Of a DNA stretch of 64,000 nt, positions 23,054 to 32,986 are shown one piece after another. The DNA comes from Endomychus coccineus (Eukaryota; Arthropoda; Insecta; Coleoptera; Endomychidae): NCBI GenBank assembly GCA_958510875.1, contig CAUEHT010000004.1:520001-584000 (forward strand), given 5' to 3'. The notes beneath the pieces were generated by a model. The model saw only the letters and a list, made by a program, of their open reading frames with translations, had not been told where the DNA came from and ran no database searches. The translations under genes and the position numbers were made by a program. Positions within the stretch are counted from its first letter, which is position 1; every line of letters starts with the position of its first letter.

Positions 23054-24256
23054 TCACACCAAATTCCGAACTGATCCTGTAATCGGAGAATACTCCATTA
23101 TACGATCGTTAATGATGATGCAATAAGCCCTGGTGTTTTTGGGGAAATTCAGGAAACTTTCCATCTCTAGTTTGACTTCAATTGTTGATGACTTTATAGC
23201 ATCGTTTTGTTTTGAACAGTCAATCACAAAAATTGCTCTATTCTTGAATGCTATGAAATCTAACATGGGCTCACTTATTATTTTATTTTAAAATGATTTT
23301 TGGAAATCATAGTACATCTGGTATGCTTCCACGTATTGCTGGTCGGTGAAATTCAATTTCATTGCTTCATATGAATAACACTCTGAATTCAAGTATAATT
23401 TTACATTTAGCAAGTTTATATTATCGAAATATGCACTGTGCTTAACAGGATTATTTTTTCGATCAGTTTGGAAAGCTAGAATCACATATCTAGGACGTTC
23501 CAAATTCATTGATGTTTTAACAGCCCAAATGTCACGAGTGCTCTCCTTCATCAACGGATTTTCATGCAGATCCCAACTACGGAATGGAATCAAAATAGGC
23601 TTCTCAGCACTCAAATTCCCCAACATTTGAAATTTAACTTGATCACTTGGAAACACATGTCGCACTTTTAATGCTATCGTCTTCACATTCATTTTAGCCG
23701 TTTTCGTGCCTGTGCTATTAGTATAGCAATCGTTATCGGTTCGAGACCTTATCAAGCGCAGCTTATGTTTTCCACTCAAAACTTTGTTATAGTCAATGAA
23801 TAGGCCTAGTAGAAATTTCAACGGTATCCATAAATTAATTTTATTATTGTAGACTGAACTCAATACATCCTTAAATGACCATCCAGAAATAGCTAGAGGT
23901 ATAGATTCATGTTTGGCATATGTTAGATAAGCTCTGATGGTGCTGACAATACCAGGATCACGTACTTTGTCTATCTCTTTTCCATTCAATTCATAACTGA
24001 TATATTCGAAGAGAAACGCTCCGAAATTATTCGTTAGTTTACATTCACCATCACCACTTGCTTCTGGCTGGAATTCTGCCTCGATGAATAAAGCAGACGA
24101 GGCCAAATCTACCAACACATCTTGTTGATTGATTAATATCTCAATTTCATCGCTGTTGCCAAAAGATGTTGTGTGGGGATAGTAGGTATGAGTATCTTCT
24201 CGGATGATGTCTTTATTGAAGTTTGGCTCGTTGAATATTTGAAGTTTTTCCGACAT
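23054..24256 (-). pseudogene. Major capsid protein (copy B), nonsense
   Basis: Frame from ATG at 24,256 is open for 322 codons and then has TAA at 23,288 (TCA in A and C), followed by the remaining 80 codons in the same frame. The truncated product would lack the C-terminal strand region (IDCSKQN to VRNLV). Confidence 0.85.
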
Positions 24257-24477
24257 TGTAACCAAGGGACTTCAAAAAATTGATATTTTCCAATGATAGT
24301 GATGCAGAAGCAACCTTCTCCCTTGAACTCGTTGTAGATAATGACTGATGACCACTATGGGTATGTCTTTTATTGGTGAAATCCAAACCCATGTTCTCAA
24401 GTGATGGCTACTGCAACAACAACCTTCTCAGATGAATTCTTTTCATATAATGAATGTTGTGAGTATTGGATTATTAT

Positions 24478-25221
24478 TTATTGTTGTGAGCCATAATCTC
24501 TTGTGGTCTTTTTCAACTCCAACCTTATAATAATTTCTTCCCCACGAAAATTTACCGGTTTCCAATTCTGATCTAAAATATTCAGTGTGATGTTATCGAA
24601 GGACGTCATGCTGATGACCGGTAGATAAATAAGATTCTTCGGCTCCATATCAATGGAAAAACCAGGTGGTACAAGGCGTGAAAACTCATATATCGTGTAA
24701 GCTATCTTATTGTTATAATATGCTCCTGCGGTTAAGTTACACTCCACTCTAATAGTTAGAACTTTGATTATGTTTATAGGTCGATCAGATACGTGTAGTT
24801 CGCGAGATGTCAATTTCTTTTTGCTGAATCCCAACAGTTCGCTTATACTATCTTTAGGAATAAAATTCACTTCAAAATCACTCTTCAGCTCTGTGTGTAG
24901 AGTGTTGTTGTCAGATTTTATTGATAATTTCCGGTCACGTTCTTCTTGCTTCACTCCTATCCCACAAACTGCACTTTGTATGAAATCCTCGATGTCTGTC
25001 AACTCGTAGGACCCCGTAGGTATAGTTACTACTTCTTCCTCACCCTTCACATTTTTATAATAAAATTTATTAAAACCTTCTTCAATGTTCGGAATGCTAT
25101 TGTACGTATGCAAGCCAACAAGTGCGATAGAATAATATGAATGAGGATCTAGTTCTATAGGTGGGTGGAAATCTACAGATAAGCGGGAGCTCTTACCCGT
25201 GATAGTGAACGTCTGAGACAT
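24478..25221 (-). CDS. Minor capsid (penton) protein (copy B), intact
   Basis: A 247-residue frame from ATG at 25,221 (MSQTFTITGKSS). It ends TTRDYGSQQ. A TATATAAA-like box (reverse strand, near 25,250) precedes it by about 35 bp as in copy C, and the protease gene lies just upstream. No lesions were seen. Role as in copy C. Confidence 0.8.
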   Translation of the reverse strand: MSQTFTITGKSSRLSVDFHPPIELDPHSYYSIALVGLHTYNSIPNIEEGFNKFYYKNVKGEEEVVTIPTGSYELTDIEDFIQSAVCGIGVKQEERDRKLSIKSDNNTLHTELKSDFEVNFIPKDSISELLGFSKKKLTSRELHVSDRPINIIKVLTIRVECNLTAGAYYNNKIAYTIYEFSRLVPPGFSIDMEPKNLIYLPVISMTSFDNITLNILDQNWKPVNFRGEEIIIRLELKKTTRDYGSQQ

Positions 25222-25303
25222 GATTGATGAAAACTTTACCAACAATCCGTTTATATACTAATAAATGCAGGGTTAGTCGAGCACAACTGAAGAGTTAGAG
25301 AGG

Positions 25304-25650
25304 AAATCTAAACATAACTGACCACAATTATAAGTGTTATATTGTTGAAAATTATCTTACACTTTTTGAAATAATCCACTAGTTCACGAGGGGGGCGTAA
25401 ATTGCCAAAACTATCATAATATAAAACTGTATCACCGACTTTATTAAACCCAACCCAGTGAGTGCCTCCATTGTCCGAGCTATCTAAATTAACTATTCCA
25501 CGCTCGTTTTTCCATGGTCCGTTGGATGGCAGTTCATCACGCATAAATACTCCTCTAAAATGGAGAATTTCCAGAGCTTTTGCTAGTTTTCGTAGATCGA
25601 GATCGGTCAGAGGTCTTCTGGGTAGGTTTACTGACAGTTTCTTGGATGTT
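25304..25650 (-). pseudogene. Adenain-like protease (copy B), frameshifted
   Basis: The histidine (GTHWVGFN) and acidic (YYDSFGNLRPP) segments are present. A 17-bp deletion after KKCKI shifts the frame before the glutamine and catalytic cysteine (NCGQLC in copy C), although the DNA for that segment still exists in another frame. Confidence 0.85.
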
Positions 25651-25687
25651 TATTTAAATATAGACCAAGACCTTTGCGATACTTTTT

Positions 25688-26410
25688 CTAATATAGATCA
25701 GATCCTTGTTTCCCCAAAGCTATAGCTTCCATTGTTTTATTATGTCTTTCCGTTTCCTCCAAGGTTTTCCGAGCTGCTTTGCTGTCATTGACGGCCTTAG
25801 CGATGCCTGTACCACCTCCCGCCAATGCTCCAGCAGCTGATGAGCCGGCAAACAGAGGTAATAAAAATGGTAGAAATCCTCCAGTCTTTGGAATAGGAAT
25901 TACTCTTGGTAACCGAACATTTTTCCGGTCACCTGCTTTTTTGAATTGTTTTCGTGCAACTTTCAACGCTGTTTGGGATGTTTTCTTCAGATTGGATGAG
26001 TAGAACTTATTCTTCATAACTTTTCTCACCCCATCGACAATTGCACTTCCGAACCCAACCTTCTTTCTCATACCCATCCCCAATTTCCTCTTTGCCTTCA
26101 TAATTTTATTTACACCGAAAGCGGCAATCCTTTCTCCAAATTTTGTGTCTTTAGATTTGACACGTTGCCAAGCAGCGTTCTCCAATATTTTATCCGCCTC
26201 GTGACGTCCTTCCAAACTAGCGTTTCGCAGATATGAAATATCGTGTTGGCGGCAAGCTTTATCGAGTGGATTGATACCTGAATCTCCTCTTCTCAACCGT
26301 TGTTCTAATTTTGTACCAGGACCACAGAATTCATAACCAGGAATATGAAGTTCAAACGGGAGCTTGTTTATAACCGTATTGAGAACACCTTCTCCTACGT
26401 ACGCTTCCAT
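25688..26410 (-). CDS. Phospholipase A2-type capsid-associated protein (copy B), intact
   Basis: A 240-residue protein. Residues 20-60 hold the parvovirus VP1/Polinton-type PLA2 signature: calcium loop CGPGTKLEQRL (29-39) and the catalytic pair in ACRQHDISY (His56-Asp57). Residues 65-115 are a helical RHEADKILENAAWQRVK region, 115-165 are strongly basic, and 168-190 form a glycine/alanine-rich hydrophobic stretch (GGFLPFLLPLFAG). In the viral families such enzymes open endosomal membranes, while the basic and hydrophobic tail recalls minor core proteins. This is the only copy in the window with an unbroken active site. Confidence 0.85.
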   Translation of the reverse strand: MEAYVGEGVLNTVINKLPFELHIPGYEFCGPGTKLEQRLRRGDSGINPLDKACRQHDISYLRNASLEGRHEADKILENAAWQRVKSKDTKFGERIAAFGVNKIMKAKRKLGMGMRKKVGFGSAIVDGVRKVMKNKFYSSNLKKTSQTALKVARKQFKKAGDRKNVRLPRVIPIPKTGGFLPFLLPLFAGSSAAGALAGGGTGIAKAVNDSKAARKTLEETERHNKTMEAIALGKQGSDLY

Positions 26411-26689
26411 ACAGACTGATGAGAATTCAAGATTGCACCGTTATTTAACGAGGGGAGGGAGAAAAACTAAAGATCTCAAAGTAATATCTTTCATTAATTT
26501 CAAAATTTTCTCAATACAAAAGACTTAAGTATAATCTTAACAATACATGTTTCAAATATTATAATCTTCACTCTTGATTCACCCTCATATTCACGGAATT
26601 TTGTTCTATTATAATAACCATACCCTCGAGTCAATAATATTCCAGCTATTTGTTTGTTCCTAATAATCTCCAAATGGTTAATGAAAAGT

Positions 26690-26796
26690 TCATTGAACGA
26701 GATCCGAATTATTGATCCAACTGTTGTGATTATTATCTAGACCCAACCATTTCACATACTGTTGACCCCTCCTCTTTCGTAATATTTTTTCGACTA
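26690..26796 (-). pseudogene. Integrase 3' end (copy B), separated by element P
   Basis: Encodes the chromodomain-like C-terminus (LRKRRGQQYVKW equivalent, ending NNSDLVQ-like before TGA at 26,690). Its upstream continuation is at 42,196 on the far side of P. The stretch 26,411-26,689 matches the untranslated gap after the integrase in copy C. Confidence 0.9.
26791..26796. other. Left 6-bp target-site duplication of P (CGACTA)
   Basis: CGACTA abuts the AGTAGATA end of P; CAACTA follows the other end (42,196-42,201). The uninterrupted sequence in copy C reads CCGACTAAATACAC, so one six-base copy is original. One base differs between the two. Confidence 0.85.
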
Positions 26797-27240
26797 AGTA
26801 GATACAGTGGACTACCTTTGGGACAGGAAGTGTGACGTCACTTCCGGTCTGTGCTCCGATTATCAGGTCTCCACTTCCGGTCTGCGCTGGCGATGTATGT
26901 TATCGGGTAGATAACGTTATCGGCTAGATAGCGTTATCAGTGATTGTGAGTCACCCATGCTGGCGATGTGTGTAATTAGTGTTATCGGGTAGATAACGTG
27001 ATCGGGTAGATAGCGTTATCAGTGATTGTGAGTCACCCATGCTGGCGATGTGTGTGTAATTAGTGTTATCGGGTAGATAACGTTATCGGGTAGATAGCGT
27101 TATCAGTGATTGTGAGTCACCCGGATGGACATCCAGTGTGTGTAATTAGTGTTATCAGGTAGATAACGTTATCGGCTAGATAGCGTTATCAGTGATTGTG
27201 AGTTACTCGGTTTGTGCTGACGATTGGCATTCGGTGTTTG
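26797..27240. repeat. P left tip and ~84-bp repeats with GATAACGTTATC
   Basis: After about 100 bp of unique tip, four units of 82-85 bp contain GGTAGATAACGTTATCGG and GATAGCGTTATCAGTG. TTATC/GATAA inverted pairs could fold into hairpins. Confidence 0.85.
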
Positions 27241-28030
27241 TAATTATTGTTTGAATGTATATACAGGATGTTTGTAAAGAATGTGTTATGTTGTATATAC
27301 AGGTTGTTTGTAAGAGAGGTCCTAGACACGTGGTGTCATGGCAGTTATCACGTGATCCTTCGGTGTCATGGCGTCTGTCACGGCGGCTATCAACGAGGTG
27401 TCATGGCGTCTGTCACGAGGTGTCATGCTATCTGTTGACGATTGGCATTCGGTGTTTGTAATTATTGTTTGAATGTATATACAGGATGTTTGTAAAGAGT
27501 GTGTTATGTTGTATATACAGGTTGTTTGTAAGAGAGGTCCTAGACACGTGGTGTCATGGCAGCTATCACGTGATCCTTCGGTGTCATGGCGTCTGTCACG
27601 CGGCTATCAACGAGGTGTCATGGCGTCTGTCACGAGGTGTCATGCTATCTGTTGACGATTGGCATTCGGTGTTTGTAATTATTGTTTGAATGTATATACA
27701 GGATGTTTGTAAAGAGTGTGTTATGTTGTATATACAGGTTGTTTGTAAGAGAGGTATTAGACACGTGGTGTCATGGCAGCTATCACGTGATCCTTCGGTG
27801 TCATGGCGTCTGTCACGGCGGCTATCAACGAGGTGTCATGGCGTCTGTCACGAGGTGTCATGCTATCTGCTGACGATTGGCATTCGGTGTTTGTAATTAT
27901 TGTTTGAATGTATATACAGGGGGTTTGTAAAGAGTATGTTATGTTGTATATACAGGTTGTTTGTAAGAAAGGTCCTAGACACGTGGTGTCATGGCAGCTA
28001 TCACGTGAGGTGGTCAACGAGGTATCATGG
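27236..28030 (+). repeat. 217-bp tandem repeat, about 4 units (P left)
   Basis: Units start at about 27,244, 27,462, 27,679 and 27,897, spacing 217-218 bp. Each holds two TGTATATACAGG motifs and GGTGTCATGGCGTCTGTCAC segments. The 60-70 residue ORFs across them are repeat translations. The right end of P has only about two units. Confidence 0.9.
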
Positions 28031-28305
28031 CGGTGAATCGATCATAACGTCTACGACGTGTACATCAAATGAAAAAAAAAAAATGGTATTCTTTGGTGAG
28101 AAAGATTGAAAGGGATCCGAACCCGCATCATTTTTATCTGAAAATGTTCTATTATTTCACATGTATACTTACCAGTTCGATCGACCTCTTATCTCTCACC
28201 CGCAAGAATACCATTTAGTTTTGATTGTATATTTAAGGTTGAAAAAGTCAATAGCGCAGAGGATGTGTGTGACTGCTTCAACTAAATCGAACTCAGTTCG
28301 TGATA

Positions 28306-28815
28306 ATGTCTCCTCGATTATACAACAGTTTTATTCATAGTGTGCTTACCACTGTGTACGATGCGAAGAAATTCGTAATAAGCGCATGTCCGCCGAATAT
28401 GATGGAAATCCTCGAAGAATTACAATTACCATCCAAAAATTGGATAATCGCTGGAGAATTCATAACTTTCCTGGTGGGGGCCTCGACCGATTGGGCGTAT
28501 GCTGATATTTTCTATTTCGGAGGAGATTTCGATCCACCTCCAGAAGATTGGAAGATAATCGATATGAATATAGAAGGTCAGTTCAAATATAAACATAGAA
28601 GAATGGGAAAAATCATATTGCATCAAATTTCCGGTATCGTTCCGAAACCAGGATCGTATATACTTGATTGTTTTAGAGTGCTCCATGATATCGATGTCGA
28701 TTTTTATCGGATCGCACTACTACCATACCGATGTGAGATAATGGACATGCGCAGCATCCGAAGAGATACTTCAAATTCTTACACCTTTAAGATGTTTCAA
28801 CTGTTTCTGAGATAG
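28306..28815 (+). CDS. Nucleotidyltransferase-like protein (P left arm)
   Basis: A 169-residue frame. WIIAGEFITFLVGASTDW followed by YADIFYFGG resembles the glycine-rich and aspartate motifs (GG...S and DxDxF) of minimal nucleotidyltransferases, with A-E for G-G. Further on is RVLHDIDVDFYRIALLP, a layout seen in virus and Polinton hypothetical proteins. Function is not established, and the second acidic position is unusual. The C-terminus is one base out of register with the right-arm copy, which reads on for 33 more residues. First gene after the terminal repeats. Confidence 0.5.
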   Translation: MSPRLYNSFIHSVLTTVYDAKKFVISACPPNMMEILEELQLPSKNWIIAGEFITFLVGASTDWAYADIFYFGGDFDPPPEDWKIIDMNIEGQFKYKHRRMGKIILHQISGIVPKPGSYILDCFRVLHDIDVDFYRIALLPYRCEIMDMRSIRRDTSNSYTFKMFQLFLR

Positions 28816-28960
28816 GAGGGGAGGTCGACTATAGAATAAGTCCATCATCACTACAAATTTTGTGCTTCGACGTACTCTTTCGAAATTTCGTCAAAGAAAT
28901 ATGTTAATGATCTGCGCATGTGCAACTAGATATTTGGATAGTTTATCATTCTAGTTTGAA

Positions 28961-29464
28961 ATGTCGTCTATCGTGGTTGATATTCAAAGTTTCCCGATTT
29001 CTGCAAACGTATATAAAATCAAGGAACTCTCTTTGTTGGACTGTGATAAAAGGTTGGAGAAATATTTTCTATTCAAACCACCAAAATCGATGGATCAACT
29101 ATCTGAGAAGCAAATGAAGAAAATATTTCATTGTGAAAAATATCACGGGATTCCATGGAACTCTGGCTATCAGGAATATGATGAATTGTATGAAATTTTG
29201 AAGGAAAATATCGATCCGGATGCTAGTGTTTATGTATGTGGGAAGATAAAAGCTAAGTTTCTACGGGGGGCGTTCCAAGAATTGGGGTTAGATCGAGTAG
29301 AAGTGGTGAATTTGAAAGGTAAATGTCCAAAATTAGAGCGAGGAAATTGTGAATTCATCTGTTTACATCACCCCAATAGTGTGAATCCTATGTGTTCTAG
29401 TGCGAATAGTTGGAAGTTATTCGAATTTCTTACGAAGGAAGATGTTATGTGGCTCTTAAAATAA
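28961..29464 (+). CDS. RNase H-like/exonuclease-like hypothetical protein (P left arm)
   Basis: 167 residues. The order VVDIQSFPI, KELSLLD, FLFKPP, YHGIPWNSG, VYVCGKIKAKFL, CPKLERGNCEFICLHH, then CSSANSWKLFEF is typical of a family of hypothetical proteins in arthropod virus-derived elements. It begins with a beta strand carrying an acidic residue and ends with Cys/His residues, as in DEDD-type nucleases. I place it there only tentatively. It lies 146 bp after the nucleotidyltransferase-like gene, same strand. Confidence 0.55.
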   Translation: MSSIVVDIQSFPISANVYKIKELSLLDCDKRLEKYFLFKPPKSMDQLSEKQMKKIFHCEKYHGIPWNSGYQEYDELYEILKENIDPDASVYVCGKIKAKFLRGAFQELGLDRVEVVNLKGKCPKLERGNCEFICLHHPNSVNPMCSSANSWKLFEFLTKEDVMWLLK

Positions 29465-29492
29465 TAATATAGATATCTACAAATATATCATT

Positions 29493-29726
29493 ATGGATAT
29501 ATCTTTTGAAGAATACACACGCAGACTTTGCGAATTCGTGGAAAAAGTTCATAAACTAAGAAGAGACTTGAATTTTTACGCAGATAAAATTAAAGTTATA
29601 AGACTGCTGAACAAATTAAGTGTAAAAAGTGGGGATGATGGGAGTGCGGGTGTTGAAAACAAATTTTATGATTCTAACCGCAATTCTGAATGGTATTTTA
29701 TACGCGAACGTTCCCCAACACGTTGA
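29493..29726 (+). CDS. Small coiled-coil protein (P left arm)
   Basis: 77 residues: MDISFEEYTRRL, then a charged helix (VEKVHKLRRDLNFYADKIK) with heptad-like spacing. The second half overlaps the glycoprotein gene in another frame and may be constrained by it. Homologous to the 79-residue ORF of copies C and D. Starts 28 bp after the RNase H-like gene. Confidence 0.55.
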   Translation: MDISFEEYTRRLCEFVEKVHKLRRDLNFYADKIKVIRLLNKLSVKSGDDGSAGVENKFYDSNRNSEWYFIRERSPTR

Positions 29727-30126
29727 ACGCATCTATATTTGTCTGAAGGATGTCGGCGGTGGTGGTGGTGGGGAGTGTAACCGTACCGAATGGATTCCGA
29801 TGAATTTTCAAAAAATCAATGATAACCAATTGGAGGTATTCACATTCGACATCTCACAAGACAATCGTACAACCATACATTATAAACTTAAACTCTTATT
29901 CTTTGATCGAAGTGAGGGGGATATGGCTGAATGGCAAATGATCCGACAATCATCATGTTTACCACATCTCGTACAAAAGACAACTACACTCACATCATCT
30001 GCAATAGAAGGAGAAATACCCAAAATTTTCGCAATTTTGTATGTTATTTTATCTTCTTTATCAGTGTTATTATTGAAAATGTTTGTTAAAAATGTGAAGA
30101 AAGCTATTTACCATTTGAATAAATAA
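29635..30126 (+). CDS. Membrane glycoprotein (P left arm)
   Basis: About 163 residues from the ATG pair at 29,635. N-terminal hydrophobic segment (FMILTAILNGILYA), two NRT sequons, and a C-terminal membrane helix (IFAILYVILSSLSVLLL) followed by a basic tail. Clearly homologous to the glycoprotein of copies A-D but diverged at many positions, so P belongs to a separate lineage. Overlaps the coiled-coil ORF. Confidence 0.7.
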   Translation: MMGVRVLKTNFMILTAILNGILYANVPQHVERIYICLKDVGGGGGGECNRTEWIPMNFQKINDNQLEVFTFDISQDNRTTIHYKLKLLFFDRSEGDMAEWQMIRQSSCLPHLVQKTTTLTSSAIEGEIPKIFAILYVILSSLSVLLLKMFVKNVKKAIYHLNK

Positions 30127-31157
30127 TAATTATTATGTAAAGGAGGTGTTTTATTGAAACAAGCAAAAGATTGATATTAATAATATTTCAGAATAAAATA
30201 CATATTATTTAGGTAGTATTACATTCAGAAACCACTGCTGTAATTTATCCACATGGTGAACTGCACACATGTATTTTCCACCATCATTACGATGATTCAG
30301 ACAGGTCAAATTGTTCGTTTGCTCGAATTTCCCCGTTTCACATTGAGTACCATCGAAACTATGAACCTGAACGATGTGTGGGTAAACATCCAATTCTATA
30401 CACTTCCTTCTCAAAAATTCGGCTTTTTGCTGTCCTCGGACATAAATATAGTCGACTGCACACAGGAGAATCGATTTAAGAATATTATTTATTTCTTCAT
30501 AATCCACATTTCCAGATACATAATCGAGTCCATGATAAGACTTTTGTAAATACCATACGGATTTTCGCTCCTATGCATTTAGCGATGAATAAGATGTGTG
30601 CGGTTTGAATAAGGAATAATGACGTTTGAATCCAATTTGTATACACATTTCTTTTGGATGGAATGCATCGTCGAATTATCGAAACGATCGATTTTCATCG
30701 TTAACCACGATTATCAATCATTATTTAAATCAATCTGCTGTAGGATTGGAATCAAATTCGTGAAAAATTTTAAACAGACTTAGTAGGGAATTTTAAAACA
30801 ATTTATTTTATATTCTTAAATTTTTATTAAATACTTACTTCAACAATCAATAATCGACAGATTTACAAAAACAACATTAATCACATTAAAGGCCCATTTA
30901 AGAGTTTCGTTCACGAGTACAAGCGATGATATTTCGTCCCCTCCCTTCGAAAAAAAAAAATAATTTACAAAATTATTAGAACTTTCAATATGAAAGAACT
31001 TGAATTTTTCAAAATGTGTATCCAAGACAAGAAGGAAGGTAAGAAAATTTTCAAGGCCAATCTATTCACAGATTGTTTTATCGTACATAATTGAAATCTT
31101 TTCAAAAATAATACAAAAAAACCCGAGTGTTTGAGATACATAGCTATTAGAACGTTC
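30052..31157. other. Segment present only in the left arm of P
   Basis: Mirror-coordinate sums change from 70,547 (inside) to 69,442 (outside), so about 1,105 bp are present here and absent from the right arm. The right-arm junction lies near 39,388-39,400 and joins TGTATGTTATTTT to CAATAATTTCACTTGG. From about 30,700 to 31,157 I see no gene. Confidence 0.85.
30205..30698 (-). pseudogene. Second RNase H-like gene, broken (P left arm only)
   Basis: The open part (30,205-30,507) has YIYVRGQQKAEFL, a Cys cluster (LTCLNH, MCAVHHVDKL) and a C-terminal QQWF, the same layout as the gene at 28,961. Reading further upstream in the same frame gives KSYHGLDYVSG, then a TAG, then LFKP and HPKEM, so the gene originally started near 30,698 and now has a nonsense codon and a probable frameshift. 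The corresponding segment of the right arm is deleted. Confidence 0.65.
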
Positions 31158-31839
31158 AATAATTTCACTTGGAATCCACAACTGATTTTATACCACATAT
31201 CGGAAAATATATATTTGCGAACAAAGAAACATCGTAATTTCGCTCTTTCCGTTTTCAAATCTCTGTCAAAAATTTGATATAGTAGGAAAGAATAGAAGTA
31301 GCTCAGAATTAAATTCTATTCACAGGGCAAAATAATTTTGATTGACTGTCATCACCAACAATATCAATTGTGATTTACTATGATCCATAAGGTTATGAAT
31401 ATTTACTTTTTTTAACTACATGTATATTGCGTAATTCTTATTCCGATTCCAATCTAATCTGCTTCATTATATTGATTCCGATTCTTAACAACTTCCACAC
31501 TAATGAAGTTCTTTGTTTCAATCGAGTTTTGACTTCATTACGGATCACATTTTATGCAATTCTCCGTAAATGTAATATCTATATAGTTCAAGCAATACAT
31601 GCAGAAATTAATACCTGGAAAAAAAATATGAGCGTATAGCAAATTAAATTTAAAAAGGTGAGTTTCTGCAACTCGATCTGAAATGTCGAACATAACTTAC
31701 AAAATTGGCAAAAATGCTGTTTTTCTTAAAAAACTATAGCTCGGATCGGAAATAGTTAAAGGAGAAAGTTGTAGGTATCAGATAGATAATTATCGATATC
31801 TTTCATACTTTTCGAGTTATATTGAAAAAACCGTTGACA
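31158..31839. other. Non-coding arm DNA (P left arm)
   Basis: AT-rich DNA, mirrored at 38,708-39,389, without supported genes. One short ORF (31,427-31,639) is conserved in the mirror copy only because the arms are near-identical. Confidence 0.4.
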
Positions 31840-32130
31840 ATCGTTATTGGGAGGGTCTTTGAAAACAGTCATATCACATTGTCATTAGTTACAAAACGTT
31901 TTTTCTTGGGAGGGTCCAAATGTTTTTTGGGAGGGTCCAAACGTTCTTTGGGAGGATCCAATCGTTATTGGGAGGGTCTTTAAAAACAGCCATATCACAT
32001 TGTCATTAGTTACAAAACGTTTTTTCTTGGGAGGGTCCAAATGTTTTTTGGGAGGGTCCAAACGTTCTTTGGGAAAATCCAATCGTTATTGGGAGGGTGT
32101 TTGAAAACAGCCATATCACATTGTCATTAG
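31840..32130 (+). repeat. TTGGGAGGGTCC repeat array (P left arm)
   Basis: About 115-bp unit repeated two and a half times; each contains three or four TTGGGAGGGTCC or TTTGGGAGG motifs plus CATATCACATTGTCATTAG. It directly precedes the zinc-finger gene and is mirrored at 38,417-38,707. Antisense translation gives a PPKK-rich ORF that is a repeat artefact. Confidence 0.8.
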
Positions 32131-32146
32131 TTAATCATCAACCACC

Positions 32147-32467
32147 ATGCACGTTTGCGGGCAATGTCAAAGGGAATTTTCGAGAGCAAATGCGCTGAGG
32201 CGGCACGAGAAAAAACATTTCAAAACACACAGTTTCTCATGCAAGCATTGTGAAGCTACATTTTCTCGCCGAGACAATTTGAATCGTCATATTATGTTAT
32301 TCCACAGTCGAGATAAAAGTATAATTTACTGGTCCAACCCAGATGTTCTACTGGACCGGTTAGAAGAAATCATACCTCTACAAGGATATATCGAAGAGAA
32401 ACGTGAAATAATTAATGAATTAAGAAGATTTTGTAATAAATGGTATTTGAATAAAAACTCGAAATGA
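32147..32467 (+). CDS. C2H2 zinc-finger protein (P left arm)
   Basis: 106 residues with two classical fingers: Cys4-Cys7-His20-His24 and Cys32-Cys35-His48-His53, each with the FSR...L..H core. The C-terminal half (54-106) is a charged helix-rich tail (LDRLEEIIPL, EEKREIINELRRF). Likely a sequence-specific DNA-binding protein in the nucleus, perhaps acting on the repeat array just upstream; that target is a guess. The mirror copy has an identical protein sequence. Confidence 0.8.
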   Translation: MHVCGQCQREFSRANALRRHEKKHFKTHSFSCKHCEATFSRRDNLNRHIMLFHSRDKSIIYWSNPDVLLDRLEEIIPLQGYIEEKREIINELRRFCNKWYLNKNSK

Positions 32468-32586
32468 TTGATCGTTTTCCACTATTTTTTTACATTATTT
32501 AAGTCAATGAAGGTGTAGGATCGAATTTCATCTTCAACGATGATTCTCAGAGAGATTATTGGTGTGAAAGTTTGCGCGATTTTGTT

Positions 32587-32943
32587 ATGTTGGTTCGACG
32601 CAATTTTGCGAACGATGATTCAGAGAGAATGTTTTGGTGTGAAGGTTCGCCATCGAATATCATTACCCCTCATGGGGATTTTTCATGCATTGCAGACATT
32701 TCAAACTCTTCTAAAACTCGGAAAAACTATCTTCAGACGCCCGCCGCTAAGCCCGATATCTTTGTAGAACATTTAGTTGCAACTGAATGGTTCGATTGCA
32801 TGTTTTTCGATGGGAATTGTTCTACAGTTTCCATTGCTTTCAGACACACGTTTTCCACATCATGCACTGCAGTTAGAACGAAATTGTTGTATACTGGATA
32901 CATCATTACAACTGATTGTTTAATTCATTTGAATCCACACTGA
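32587..32943 (+). CDS. Unknown ORF with internal duplication (P left arm)
   Basis: 118 codons from the first ATG; the frame is open upstream to 32,505. Just before and after the start the segments NDDSQRDYWCES and NDDSERMFWCEG form an internal repeat, so part of the protein may lie upstream of the ATG or be joined by splicing (a TTTAAG acceptor-like site is at about 32,502). I do not recognise it. Mirror copy at 37,604-37,960 differs by W/S and T/I changes. Confidence 0.4.
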   Translation: MLVRRNFANDDSERMFWCEGSPSNIITPHGDFSCIADISNSSKTRKNYLQTPAAKPDIFVEHLVATEWFDCMFFDGNCSTVSIAFRHTFSTSCTAVRTKLLYTGYIITTDCLIHLNPH

Positions 32944-32986
32944 CCCTTCAATAGTTATTCATCCACGCTCAAATCATACAACATTG

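Noticed and set aside
27247..27873. Series of 60-70 residue ORFs rich in MFVK, CCIYRLFV and SWRLSR
   Set aside because: They repeat every 217 bp and occur in several frames; they are translations of a tandem repeat.
28082..28215. tRNA-like GGGATCCGAACCC segment between AATGGTATTCTT and its inverted copy
   Set aside because: T-arm-like sequence only; no consistent cloverleaf could be drawn. The inverted pair may be chance or a splice-related feature.
31885..32082. PPKK-rich ORF (mirror 38,465-38,662)
   Set aside because: Antisense translation of the TTGGGAGGGTCC array.
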